NCBI GenBank assembly: GCA_028281535.1
Contig: JANQJS010000038.1
Coordinates: forward strand, 208,989-272,988
Direction of reading: 5' to 3'
Length of the DNA: 64,000 nucleotides
DNA from: Sedimentisphaerales bacterium
GTDB taxonomy: Bacteria; Planctomycetota; Phycisphaerae; Sedimentisphaerales; SM23-30
The translations under genes and the position numbers were made by a program. The number at the start of each line of letters is the position of its first letter. Within the stretch, counting starts at the first letter, position 1. The notes under the pieces are model-generated. The model made no database searches. It saw only the letters and a program-made list of their open reading frames with translations, and was not told where the DNA came from. Below are positions 46,185 through 54,957 of the stretch, piece after piece.

Positions 46185-46496
46185 TTAAGATTCCCACCCA
46201 TCTTCATCTGGAAAAATATTCGAGTATTTAATATTACTTCGAGGTTCAGCCATCATATCCGTAACGGTATCACGCCAGGTTTTATAGTGTTCTGTTTCTT
46301 TATGCCTGGCAGGATCATCCAGTGTTTTATAAACTTCAACAAGAACAAATCGTTGAGGGTCATCTTGCTGTTGAATCACATCAAACCTGGCGACGCCTGG
46401 CTCTTGAATGCTCTTCGATGCATTTTCTAGAGTAGCAGATTTGAAGGCCTCAATCATTTCTTCTTTAACGTGAACAAAAACATGAACGACTAACAT
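46185..46496 (-). CDS. Antibiotic biosynthesis monooxygenase (ABM) domain protein
   Basis: 103 residues from the ATG at 46496, which is preceded by GGGAGGA; a frame open further upstream lacks a site. The ferredoxin-like ABM fold is recognised by [39 protein letters not shown] and [15 protein letters not shown], close to YgiN and LsrG. Members are quinol monooxygenases or isomerases acting on small carbonyl compounds. The gene abuts the alcohol dehydrogenase gene without a spacer, which suggests the two handle the same metabolite. Confidence 0.87.
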   Translation of the reverse strand: MLVVHVFVHVKEEMIEAFKSATLENASKSIQEPGVARFDVIQQQDDPQRFVLVEVYKTLDDPARHKETEHYKTWRDTVTDMMAEPRSNIKYSNIFPDEDGWES

Positions 46497-46535
46497 GAGT
46501 CCTCCCGGCATATTAACTTAAAGATTAATAAAATG

Positions 46536-47216
46536 TCACGCGAATAAAGCTTGCCAGGTCTTATAGCCAGCAGGTTGGATATTGTATTGTTCACCATATT
46601 TTTGAAGCATATCCCATGCTTGCGATGCCATTTTACTGGGCAAAATAACCATAATGCGCTGATGTTCTTTATCAATTGAAATTACAAATTTCATAAAAAA
46701 CAAACTGGCAGCAACAAGATCCCCAGGCTCAAGATGTTGAATGTCGATAGGAAATTTGTCTTTCATAAGCTTCAATGCGCTCGGACCGCATATGCTGACC
46801 ATGGCCGTACTGAAAGTTTCATCCGAGATATTAACCTGATGTGATTCAGCCAAAGAGGTCAATGAATCAAGAAAAGATTGATGATTACTCGCCTGTGTCA
46901 CGATTAGGTAGTTTTTACCTTGATGTTGGATCAAAGTATCTATTGCATCTAAATCTTTGAATTTAACATTCGCCTGGCGTTCCGGAATGACCGGAACAGC
47001 TCCTTCTTTCAGGAGTGATTCAAAGAAAGGCTGACTATCTGTACCATCTACTCGAATGCGAGAATAAAAACTGACATCAAAAACGGCAACACCGTTTTTA
47101 GTAGCATTTATCTCTTCATCGCACGCATTAAATTTCTCTGCTACTTCCCAACCGTTATGCTCAGCCATTTCAGCGGAAGCTTTTTTGGCAACATCATAAA
47201 AAGGACTTTGGTTCAT
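46536..47216 (-). CDS. GcvT-like folate-binding domain protein, short form
   Basis: 226 residues from ATG 47216; a TTG at 47237 would add seven residues. The text NGVAVFDVSFYSRIRVDGTD, SQPFFESLLKEG and VSICGPSALKLM matches the N-terminal part of aminomethyltransferase (GcvT), but the usual 360-residue length is not reached: the C-terminal barrel domain is absent. It lacks the K-G-C-Y/F-T-G-Q-E motif of YgfZ. Tetrahydrofolate binding is likely, catalysis uncertain. It lies 39 bases after leuB and 39 bases before the ABM gene. Confidence 0.75.
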   Translation of the reverse strand: MNQSPFYDVAKKASAEMAEHNGWEVAEKFNACDEEINATKNGVAVFDVSFYSRIRVDGTDSQPFFESLLKEGAVPVIPERQANVKFKDLDAIDTLIQHQGKNYLIVTQASNHQSFLDSLTSLAESHQVNISDETFSTAMVSICGPSALKLMKDKFPIDIQHLEPGDLVAASLFFMKFVISIDKEHQRIMVILPSKMASQAWDMLQKYGEQYNIQPAGYKTWQALFA

Positions 47217-47255
47217 CTCACATACTCTTTCTTGCAATCATGCTTTATATTATGC

Positions 47256-48326
47256 TTATACACCTTCTGCAACGAAAGAACCAACTTCTTCGGTTGTGTA
47301 TCCCATTTCACCAGCACCTGTCCCTTTGATCTTATTGGCGGTCACATTCATGACTGAAGCTTCTATGGCTCTAGCGGCTTCATGTTCACCTAAAGATGCC
47401 AGCATCATACCAGCCGAAGAAATGCAAGCCAACGGATTGATCACATTCATTCCGGTGAATTTAGGGGCCGTGCCACCAATCGGCTCAAACATGCTCACGC
47501 CATCAGGGTTGACATTTCCGCCAGCGGCTAAGCCCATGCCGCCTTGCGTTGTAGCCGCGAGATCGGTAATAATGTCACCGAACATATTGCTGGTTACCAG
47601 CACATCAAACCATTCTGGATTCTGCACCATGTAAATACAAACAGCATCCACGTGATAATATTCACGTTTAACATCAGGATAGTCTTTTTCACCAATTTCA
47701 TGAAACGCTCTTTCCCAAAGACCAAACACGTGGGTTAAGACATTGGTTTTTCCGACAAGAGCGAGTGTGTTATGTTCCCCCCTACCAGTTGCTTTTTTAC
47801 CATACTTTTGAGCATATTCGAATGAAAAACGCAAGCAACGTTCTACCTGATGACGATTATATACCATGGATTGCACAGCAACTTCATTGGCAGTCCCCTT
47901 CATGCTGATACCACCTGTACCTGTATACAAACCACCGGTATTTTCACGCACAACGGTATAGTGAATATCTTCAGGACCTTTATTTTTGATCGGAGTCTCA
48001 ACGCCTGGATAGAGACGCACTGGGCGTAAATTAATATATTGATCAAATTCAAAGCGAATTTTTAATAACACATCGCGTTCCAGGATGCCTGGCGGAACAT
48101 CCACGTGACCGATCGCGCCTAAGAGAATAGAATCATAGCCGCGTAACTCTTCAAGCGTTTCATCAGATAGCGTTTCACCCGTTTTTAAATATCGTTCACC
48201 ACCTAAATCATATTCAGTGGTCTTTAATTCAAATCCGAATTTTTTACTGGCTGCTTCTAAGACTTTAACAGCTTCACGGGTTACTTCTGGTCCGGTGCCA
48301 TCACCTGGGATCACAGCGATATTCAT
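47256..48326 (-). CDS. leuB: 3-isopropylmalate dehydrogenase
   Basis: 356 residues. It oxidises and decarboxylates 3-isopropylmalate in leucine synthesis. The N-terminal AVIPGDGTGPEVTREAVKVL, the substrate loop VVRENTGGLYTGTGG, the NAD motif FEPIGGTAPKFTGMNVINP and the metal-binding DVLVTSNMFGDIITDLAA are present. The gene follows leuD by 29 bases. Confidence 0.93.
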   Translation of the reverse strand: MNIAVIPGDGTGPEVTREAVKVLEAASKKFGFELKTTEYDLGGERYLKTGETLSDETLEELRGYDSILLGAIGHVDVPPGILERDVLLKIRFEFDQYINLRPVRLYPGVETPIKNKGPEDIHYTVVRENTGGLYTGTGGISMKGTANEVAVQSMVYNRHQVERCLRFSFEYAQKYGKKATGRGEHNTLALVGKTNVLTHVFGLWERAFHEIGEKDYPDVKREYYHVDAVCIYMVQNPEWFDVLVTSNMFGDIITDLAATTQGGMGLAAGGNVNPDGVSMFEPIGGTAPKFTGMNVINPLACISSAGMMLASLGEHEAARAIEASVMNVTANKIKGTGAGEMGYTTEEVGSFVAEGV

Positions 48327-48355
48327 GTTGTTGTATCCTTTTATCTATTTATAAT

Positions 48356-48961
48356 TTATGCGTAATCTTTCATATAAGGCAACGTATCTGACATGCCTTT
48401 AATCTCTTCACTGTTGGCTAATAACTGGGCCGTTGTATCCCAACTGCCTTTAACCAGGTCTTGGCGAGCAGATTCGGGCAAATCCACAGAAAAACTGTTA
48501 TCGCCATAAGTGACGGTTTTGTTTTCTAAATTGATATCAATTTCAGTGCCTGGATTTGCTTCAATATAGGCCTGCATCGCCTCTATCTCTGATTCGCCAG
48601 CCCGCACCGCAGGGATTCCTAACGCCGTGCAATTGCCCGCAAAAATTTCAGCAAATGTTTCGCCGATAATGCCTTTCATGCCAAAACGCATCAATGCTTG
48701 TGGTGCATGTTCACGAGATGATCCACAACCAAAATTTTTGTTCACGATTAAAATTGCACCACCTTGATATTTTGAGTCATTAAATGGATGATCAATTTCG
48801 TTGCCTTTATCATCAAATCGTACATCATAAAAGGCATATTTTTCCAGCCCATCAAATGTAACACACTTCATAAAACGTGCGGGTATGATGCGGTCCGTGT
48901 CGATATCATTCCCAGGCACTGGAATACCTGTCCCGATTGTATTAATTCTTTTTGGATCCAT
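48356..48961 (-). CDS. leuD: 3-isopropylmalate dehydratase small subunit
   Basis: 201 residues, the length of the bacterial LeuD. It forms the swivelling domain of isopropylmalate isomerase with LeuC. Visible motifs are PGNDIDTDRIIPARFMK, NFGCGSSREHAPQALMRFG and GETFAEIFAGNCTALGIPAV. The gene lies 52 bases downstream of leuC. Confidence 0.95.
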   Translation of the reverse strand: MDPKRINTIGTGIPVPGNDIDTDRIIPARFMKCVTFDGLEKYAFYDVRFDDKGNEIDHPFNDSKYQGGAILIVNKNFGCGSSREHAPQALMRFGMKGIIGETFAEIFAGNCTALGIPAVRAGESEIEAMQAYIEANPGTEIDINLENKTVTYGDNSFSVDLPESARQDLVKGSWDTTAQLLANSEEIKGMSDTLPYMKDYA

Positions 48962-49013
48962 GATATTTTAATATATCTCCTGTTTATCAAGATGGCCAAG
49001 CTGGCCTTAATAT

Positions 49014-50414
49014 TTAGTTCAATTCGCGGACATCAGCCACTTCACCTGCCAATGCTGCAGCAGCGACCATTGCTGGGCTCATAAGTAATGTTCTGCCTGT
49101 AGGTGATCCTTGTCTGCCAATAAAATTACGATTAGATGAGGACGCGGACATCTGACGGCCTTGCAATTTATCTGGATTCATAGCCAAGCACATGGAACAT
49201 CCAGCCGCACGCCATTCGAAGCCAGCATCTGAAAAGATCTTGTCGAGCCCTTCTTCAACCGCTTGCGACAAAACTTGTTTTGAGCCTGGTACAACTAATG
49301 CTTTCACATTTGGAGATACCTGACGCCCTTTAACCACTTTAGCCGCCTCACGCAGATCGCTAATACGGCCATTGGTACATGAACCAATGAAAGCAACGTC
49401 AATTTTTGTCCCTTTGATGGGTTGGCCTGGTTCAAGTTCCATATGTTCATAGGCTTTCTGTGTGGTGCCTTTTTCAGCTTCAGAGACTTCACTGAGCTGT
49501 GGTATATTTTTCGACACACCCAATGCCTGCCCGGGATGAATCCCCCATGTGACCATAGGTTCAATATCCGCGGCATCCAAAACGACCACATCGTCATATT
49601 CAGCATCCGGACCAGATGCTATGGATTTCCAATAGTCAACCGCTTTATCAAACGCTTCACCTTTAGGTGCATACTGTTTGCCTTTGATGTAATCAAATGT
49701 CGTTTGATCAGGATTAATATAACCAACACGAGCGCCACCTTCAATGCTCATATTGCAAATAGACATACGTGCTTCCATGCTTAGCGATTCGATCGCGGTA
49801 CCAGCAAATTCGTATGCATAACCAATACCACCATTGACGCCAAGTTTTTCGATGATATGTAAAATAATATCTTTCGAGAAAACCCCGGGTTTTAAAGTGC
49901 CATTTACTTCAACGCGTCTGACTTTGGGCTTATTGATTGCCATGGTTTGCGTTGCGAGTACATCGCGAATTTGCGTTGTACCAATACCAAATGCAATTGC
50001 ACCAAAAGCGCCATGTGTTGAAGTATGCGAATCACCACAAGCGATTGTCATGCCAGGATGCGTTAAGCCTAATTCTGGTCCAATGATGTGAACAATGCCC
50101 TGATAGTCTGTATTGAGACCAAAAAACTGTACGCCATGCTTTTTGGTGTTTTCTTCAATAGCTGCCATCATGCCTTCAGCCAATTCATCTTGAAATGGAC
50201 GGGCTTGATTCTGTGTAGGCACAATGTGATCAACGGTTGCAAACGTTCTTTCTGGATGCAGAACTTTTAGTCCACGCTCTTCAATCATTTGAAATGCTTG
50301 AGGCGACGTTACTTCATGGAGTAAATGCAAACCAATGAATAACTGAGATTGTCCTGTATCAAGCGTTTTGACTGTATGCAACTTCCATACTTTGTTAAAT
50401 AAATTCTCTGACAT
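49014..50414 (-). CDS. leuC: 3-isopropylmalate dehydratase large subunit
   Basis: 466 residues, matching the bacterial long LeuC. It carries the [4Fe-4S] cluster of the isomerase; ligands are in [15 protein letters not shown] and [30 protein letters not shown] and the [18 protein letters not shown] end are also typical. It depends on cluster supply from the suf genes of this window. It lies 42 bases after leuA. Confidence 0.96.
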   Translation of the reverse strand: MSENLFNKVWKLHTVKTLDTGQSQLFIGLHLLHEVTSPQAFQMIEERGLKVLHPERTFATVDHIVPTQNQARPFQDELAEGMMAAIEENTKKHGVQFFGLNTDYQGIVHIIGPELGLTHPGMTIACGDSHTSTHGAFGAIAFGIGTTQIRDVLATQTMAINKPKVRRVEVNGTLKPGVFSKDIILHIIEKLGVNGGIGYAYEFAGTAIESLSMEARMSICNMSIEGGARVGYINPDQTTFDYIKGKQYAPKGEAFDKAVDYWKSIASGPDAEYDDVVVLDAADIEPMVTWGIHPGQALGVSKNIPQLSEVSEAEKGTTQKAYEHMELEPGQPIKGTKIDVAFIGSCTNGRISDLREAAKVVKGRQVSPNVKALVVPGSKQVLSQAVEEGLDKIFSDAGFEWRAAGCSMCLAMNPDKLQGRQMSASSSNRNFIGRQGSPTGRTLLMSPAMVAAAALAGEVADVRELN

Positions 50415-50456
50415 TTTAATTTTTCCTTACTTATTCAATCAACGATATTCTATCGT

Positions 50457-51989
50457 TTATTTCTTTCCATTGCTTTTTGCCAGCATGTGATTCAAGGCAT
50501 TCACAAATGCTTTCGCGGATGCTTCAATAATATCTGTACTCACACCATGACCAGCAAATATTTTTTCATCATCTTTAATTCGAACAACAGCTTCACCTAA
50601 TGCTTCTGAGCTACTGGTGACGGCTTTGATCGAGTAATTTTCTAATACAGGACTCAAACCAGATGCGCGTCGTATCGCATTATAAGCTGCATCCACAGGT
50701 CCATCACCCCATGCAGCTTCTTGCATAGTTTTGCCATTATAGATAATTCGAACAGTAGCACTTGGCAATGTACCTGTCCCTGATGATACCTGTAGATAAT
50801 CTAGCTTAATGGACTCCTCTACATTTGGCATTTCGTCTTTCAATAAAGCCATAATGTCTTCATCAAAGATTTCTTTCTTTTTATCTGCCAACTCCATAAA
50901 CAATTCAAACGCTTGGTCCAATTGCTCGTTGGTTAATTCAAAACCAAGCTCATTGCAACGTGATTTAAATCCATGTTTGCCAGAATGACGACCTAGAACC
51001 ATTTTGCTGCCAGGAACACCAACACTTTCGGGTGTCATGATTTCGTAGGTTTCTCGGTGCTTTAGCATGCCATCGACATGAATCCCAGATTCATGAGCAA
51101 ATGCATTTGCCCCTACAATCGCTTTATTCACCTGCACAGACAAACCCATCAATCGCTCTACCATCGTGCTGGTACGATAAATTTCCTTGGGATCAACTTG
51201 CGTATCAACATGATATAGATCTTTACGCGTTTTCATGGCCATGACCACTTCTTCTAATGAAGTGTTGCCGGCTCGTTCACCTAAACCATTGACCGTGCAT
51301 TCAATTTGCCTTGCACCATTCATCACGCCGGACAACGCATTGGCGGTTGCCATACCTAAATCATTATGGCAATGTGTGCTTATAGTCACATTGTCAATTC
51401 CAGGTACATTGGCAACGAGATTTGCAATCAACTGACCATATTCCTCTGGATTGCTATAGCCAACCGTATCTGGAATATTAATCGTTGTTGCTCCCGCTTC
51501 GATTACTGCCTGGATAATTTCATATAGATAATTGATGTCACTTCTTGGCGCATCTTGTCCACTAAATTCCACATCGTCCGTGCAGCTTTTTGCAAATTTC
51601 ACAGCCTTGACAGCTTTTTCCAAAACCTGCTGTGGAGTCATTTTGAGCATATACTCGATATGCGTCGGGCTCGTACTGGTAAATGTATGGATCCGCCAAT
51701 GCTTAGCGGGCGAAAGAGCTTCTGCGGCAGATTCGATATCTTTTTCAATCGTTCTCGCCAACCCACAAATCACCGGGCCTTCTACTTGCTCGCTGATCTT
51801 TTGCACAGCTTCAAATTGCACCGGAGAACTCACGGGAAATCCCGCTTCAATAATATCAACATTCAAGCGAGCAAGCTGGTGAGCAATTTCTATTTTTTCT
51901 GGCACGTTCAAACTTGCGCCAGGGCTCTGCTCAGCATCTCGCAATGTTGTATCAAATATTTTTACATGATTCTTTGTTGAACTACTCAT
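50457..51989 (-). CDS. leuA: 2-isopropylmalate synthase
   Basis: 510 residues from the ATG at 51989, preceded by AAAGGTTAAGG; the frame extends to 52022 without a site. The N-terminal catalytic domain has IFDTTLRDAEQSPGASL (10-26), HTFTSTSPTHIEY, STHCHNDLGMATANAL and NGLGERAGNTSLEEV. A C-terminal regulatory LeuA dimer domain (from about residue 390: LDYLQVSSGTGTLPSATVRI) provides leucine feedback. First gene of leuACDB; condenses 2-oxoisovalerate with acetyl-CoA. Confidence 0.95.
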   Translation of the reverse strand: MSSSTKNHVKIFDTTLRDAEQSPGASLNVPEKIEIAHQLARLNVDIIEAGFPVSSPVQFEAVQKISEQVEGPVICGLARTIEKDIESAAEALSPAKHWRIHTFTSTSPTHIEYMLKMTPQQVLEKAVKAVKFAKSCTDDVEFSGQDAPRSDINYLYEIIQAVIEAGATTINIPDTVGYSNPEEYGQLIANLVANVPGIDNVTISTHCHNDLGMATANALSGVMNGARQIECTVNGLGERAGNTSLEEVVMAMKTRKDLYHVDTQVDPKEIYRTSTMVERLMGLSVQVNKAIVGANAFAHESGIHVDGMLKHRETYEIMTPESVGVPGSKMVLGRHSGKHGFKSRCNELGFELTNEQLDQAFELFMELADKKKEIFDEDIMALLKDEMPNVEESIKLDYLQVSSGTGTLPSATVRIIYNGKTMQEAAWGDGPVDAAYNAIRRASGLSPVLENYSIKAVTSSSEALGEAVVRIKDDEKIFAGHGVSTDIIEASAKAFVNALNHMLAKSNGKK

Positions 51990-52053
51990 AGCCTTAACCT
52001 TTAATTGTTGTATCCCAACCACTTATAAATTCCTGGCGGGATGCAAACCTAAA

Positions 52054-52059
52054 ATTATA
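52054..52059 (-). promoter_or_regulatory. Extended -10 promoter of leuA
   Basis: On the minus strand a perfect TATAAT (52054-52059) is preceded by TGT, giving the extended -10 form TGnTATAAT. No good -35 is seen. The predicted start near 52047 gives a leader of about 58 bases before leuA. Confidence 0.45.
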
Positions 52060-52135
52060 ACAAACCAATCCATAGATAAACAGGATAATTTTATGAAAAG
52101 ATGGGCAACCGGGCCCTATGGGAATGTGTGATTAT

Positions 52136-52255
52136 TTAGCCCAAAAGGGCTAGTAAGAGGAGGATTGATAGAGCTAAAATTGACAGACTTTCTACCTGTG
52201 CATCTACTTTGATGGTATGGGCTTTGGCTGCAATTTTTGTTGGTACTCTTCTCAT
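52136..52255 (-). CDS. Candidate 39-residue leucine-rich peptide upstream of leuA
   Basis: The frame starts at ATG complementary to 52253-52255 and ends with TAA at 52136-52138. The peptide begins MRRVPTKIAAKAHTIK and ends in ESLSILALSILLLLALLG, where nine of the last seventeen codons specify leucine with six different leucine codons. It could be a small membrane protein or a leucine-sensing leader peptide of the leu operon. Against the second reading, the clear leuA -10 (52054) lies downstream, and no ribosome site is visible. The perfect palindrome TAGCCC-AAAA-GGGCTA (52137-52152) covers its end. Confidence 0.35.
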   Translation of the reverse strand: MRRVPTKIAAKAHTIKVDAQVESLSILALSILLLLALLG

Positions 52256-52281
52256 ATCATCTATTATATCGTAGAAATAAG

Positions 52282-52402
52282 TCCATGTGTTCAAAAAAAT
52301 AAATATTTTGGTAGAATATTTATTTTATATCAGCAACTCCCCCTGCCCCAAGTAATTCAAAAAAATGTTTCACATGGAACATCAAATATTTTCTACCAAA
52401 AT
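52282..52402. repeat. Two crossing inverted-repeat pairs
   Basis: TCCATGTG (52282-52289) pairs with CACATGGA (52371-52378), and ATTTTGGTAGAA..ATATTT (52305-52320) pairs with AAATATTTTCTACCAAAAT (52384-52402). The order A-B-A'-B' is crossed. TTCAAAAAAAT is also directly repeated (52290-52300 and 52356-52366). The parS-like site is part of arm A'. Confidence 0.6.
52366..52381. promoter_or_regulatory. parS-like centromere palindrome
   Basis: TGTTTCACATGGAACA differs from the ParB-binding consensus TGTTTCACGTGAAACA at two of 16 positions. It lies in an intergenic region 4.4 kb from smc. The central CG step, important in parS, is replaced by CA, so affinity is uncertain. Confidence 0.4.
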
Positions 52403-52447
52403 AAACCTACTGATTTTTATAAATCATTTTTTACCAAAAGGATAGTT

Positions 52448-52476
52448 TTGACTCTGATGTAATTATCCAGTAGAAT
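52448..52476 (+). promoter_or_regulatory. Promoter of rnr
   Basis: TTGACT (52448-52453) and TAGAAT (52471-52476) are separated by 17 bases, near-consensus sigma70. The predicted start near 52483 leaves a leader of about 44 bases. Confidence 0.6.
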
Positions 52477-52526
52477 CCTTAATCGTAAATTGCTACTTTA
52501 ACCAACAAAAATCCAGGGAATTTTAT

Positions 52527-54683
52527 ATGCCGGAACGATATATTCACCAAATAATGCGATTACTAACGCGCCGTGATTATGTGCCGCTGAGAAAACAATC
52601 TCTGGCTAAAATCCTCCATATTCCTGAAGAGCATGATGAGCTATTCACCAAAGCGTTAAATCATCTAGAAAAAGATGGCAAAATCAAAACCGGCTCCAAG
52701 AAGCTTATCTCACTACCAGATTTACCTAAACGCGTAACTGGTATTCTACAAATGACCAGTAAAGGTTATGGCTTTGTCATCCCAGAATCGAAATATGCTC
52801 AAGGTGATGTCTATATCCCATTTGGGAATAATCTTGATGCCATGAGTGGTGATAAGGTTGTTGCTCGTGTTTTTAAAGATGGCAAACGCAATGGCGAAGT
52901 AAAGTATTCTGGTCAAATAGTATCTGTCGTTGACCGTAAAACATCTGCTTTAACAGGTACCCTAAAAAAAGAAGGTAAAATCTGGTACATTCAACCCGAT
53001 GGCAGTAAAAACAAAGACAAAATTACGGTCGATGACCCTGGAGCTAAAAACGCAAAGGTCGGCGACAAAGTCGTTGTTGAAATTGTTAATTTTGCAACCC
53101 CTGATTATTACGCTCATGGTGTTATAACGAAAAAATTAGGCAAAAGCGGTAATGCTGATGCTGAACTCAAGTCGGTCATGCACGCTTTTGATTTACCTGA
53201 TAAATTTAAACGCAAAACCATGAATGATACCCAACGCGTGATTCATGAATTCAATGAGTTGGAATCTGACTGCCCTGCCGATCGCGAAGATATACGTAGC
53301 CAAACCATCATTACAATTGACCCGGTAGACGCACGAGATTTTGATGATGCTATCAGTCTTAAGAAATATGCAGATGGCCATTGGCTTTTAGGCGTGCACA
53401 TCGCTGATGTCAGCACCTTTGTCCAGGAAGGCAGCCCGTTGGATCTGGAAGCAAAGGATCGAGCAACAAGCGTCTACTTGCCTGGACACGTTATACCTAT
53501 GCTGCCAGAACAGCTAAGCAACGGCATTTGCTCACTTCAGGAAGACCGGAACCGATTTGTAAAAAGCGCTTATATAAAACTTGATGAACAAGGCAATGTT
53601 CTAGATACACGTTTCGCAAACAGTCTTATTTCATCAACCAAACGGCTAACCTATGAGGATGCTGAGGATATCCTGAATGGTAAAACCAAAGGATTTGAAT
53701 CAAAAGTTGTCAATTTAATCAAGAAAATGGAAGAACTTGCCAAAGCGATTCAGAAGCGACGCCAAAAAGCAGGCATGATCTCATTGGAACTGCCCAGGCC
53801 TGAACTTGTCTACAACGAAAAGGACAAAGTTGTAGATGTGCAGCCTGAAAGCACTTCTTTCCCGCATACTATGATAGAAATGTTCATGCTGGAAGCCAAT
53901 GAAGCAACGGCGCGTTTATTTGACAGCTTAAATATTCCCTTTATTCGAAGAATTCACCCTCAACCAGATGCCCTATCGACAACAGAATCAAGTCGAATTG
54001 CCAAAGAATGTGGTTACATTATCCCAAAAGATATTAATCGTCAAGGTATGCAAGACTTGCTAAATTCAGTTAAAGGAACGCCAGAGTCATTTGCGATCAA
54101 CATGGCGATCCTGAAAAGTCTTCAGCGTGCAGAATATAGTCCCGTACAAATTGGTCATTTTGCCTTAGCTAGTGAAAATTATTGTCATTTTACAAGTCCG
54201 ATTCGTAGATATCCTGACTTAACCATACACCGCTTACTACAAAGTTACCTTGAAGGCAAACTGGAAAGTAAAAATCCAGCCACCTATCCTGACTTTGAAA
54301 CGCTATCAGACATGGGCCAGCACTGCAGTGAACGAGAAAGAAATGCAGAATCTGCGGAGGATGAATTGCGATCATTTAAAATTCTCCAGCTACTCTCCAA
54401 ACACATTGGTGATGAATTCGATTCAATTGTGGTATCAAAAACTTCTTTTGGTATGTTTGTGCAAATTGAGAAATTCTTGTTTGAAGGCATGGTTAGAATT
54501 GAAGATCTGCCCAAACTGCCCAAAGCCAGAAAATCTAAATCGAATCGCCATTCTCGGTCTAAAATTTCCCCTGGCGAGAGGCGAAAACAGGACATTCCGT
54601 ATAAAATTGGTGACCAAGTTCGCGTCCGAATCGTCAATGTCAATCTTGCTGCGAGAGAACTAGACTTAATAGCATTGGACTAA
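52527..54683 (+). CDS. rnr: Ribonuclease R
   Basis: 718 residues. It is a 3'-5' exoribonuclease for structured RNA. An N-terminal winged-helix region (HQIMRLLTRRDYVPLRKQS) is followed by two cold-shock domains (GILQMTSKGYGFVIPE near residue 73), the RNB catalytic core with the four-aspartate motif in TIDPVDARDFDDAISL (about 263-278), HYCHFTSPIRRYPDL-like text (NYCHFTSPIRRYPDLTIHRL) and a C-terminal S1 domain (from about 630). The lysine-rich tail of the Escherichia coli enzyme is absent. It has its own promoter and is probably monocistronic. Confidence 0.95.
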   Translation: MPERYIHQIMRLLTRRDYVPLRKQSLAKILHIPEEHDELFTKALNHLEKDGKIKTGSKKLISLPDLPKRVTGILQMTSKGYGFVIPESKYAQGDVYIPFGNNLDAMSGDKVVARVFKDGKRNGEVKYSGQIVSVVDRKTSALTGTLKKEGKIWYIQPDGSKNKDKITVDDPGAKNAKVGDKVVVEIVNFATPDYYAHGVITKKLGKSGNADAELKSVMHAFDLPDKFKRKTMNDTQRVIHEFNELESDCPADREDIRSQTIITIDPVDARDFDDAISLKKYADGHWLLGVHIADVSTFVQEGSPLDLEAKDRATSVYLPGHVIPMLPEQLSNGICSLQEDRNRFVKSAYIKLDEQGNVLDTRFANSLISSTKRLTYEDAEDILNGKTKGFESKVVNLIKKMEELAKAIQKRRQKAGMISLELPRPELVYNEKDKVVDVQPESTSFPHTMIEMFMLEANEATARLFDSLNIPFIRRIHPQPDALSTTESSRIAKECGYIIPKDINRQGMQDLLNSVKGTPESFAINMAILKSLQRAEYSPVQIGHFALASENYCHFTSPIRRYPDLTIHRLLQSYLEGKLESKNPATYPDFETLSDMGQHCSERERNAESAEDELRSFKILQLLSKHIGDEFDSIVVSKTSFGMFVQIEKFLFEGMVRIEDLPKLPKARKSKSNRHSRSKISPGERRKQDIPYKIGDQVRVRIVNVNLAARELDLIALD

Positions 54684-54957
54684 TGTTAGACTTAGCCGCA
54701 ACACACAACTATCCCTCTTCTGTAAGCCTCGTTCTGTAAAAGAATTATAATTATTCAGATTTGGTATCCAACCCTATTTTTTGTTGTATATTGGTCCAAT
54801 AATTGGTATGATATTCAAAATAATAGTGGCAAGGACGCATTAAAACAGTCGTGGGGGAATAATTGAAACGGAACACACCGCAAAGAGTTAAAGATCCCGA
54901 CCGCTTCGTCCGATAATAATTAGTGTTGTGTCTTTTAAATTCGTTTATGAGGACCAT

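Noticed and set aside
52217..52462. 81-codon plus-strand frame upstream of rnr
   Set aside because: It runs through the inverted repeats and across the rnr promoter, lacks a ribosome site and shows no protein-like pattern.
54250..54663. 137-codon frame inside rnr
   Set aside because: Lies within the RNB and S1 coding region in another frame; composition is that of a shadow frame.
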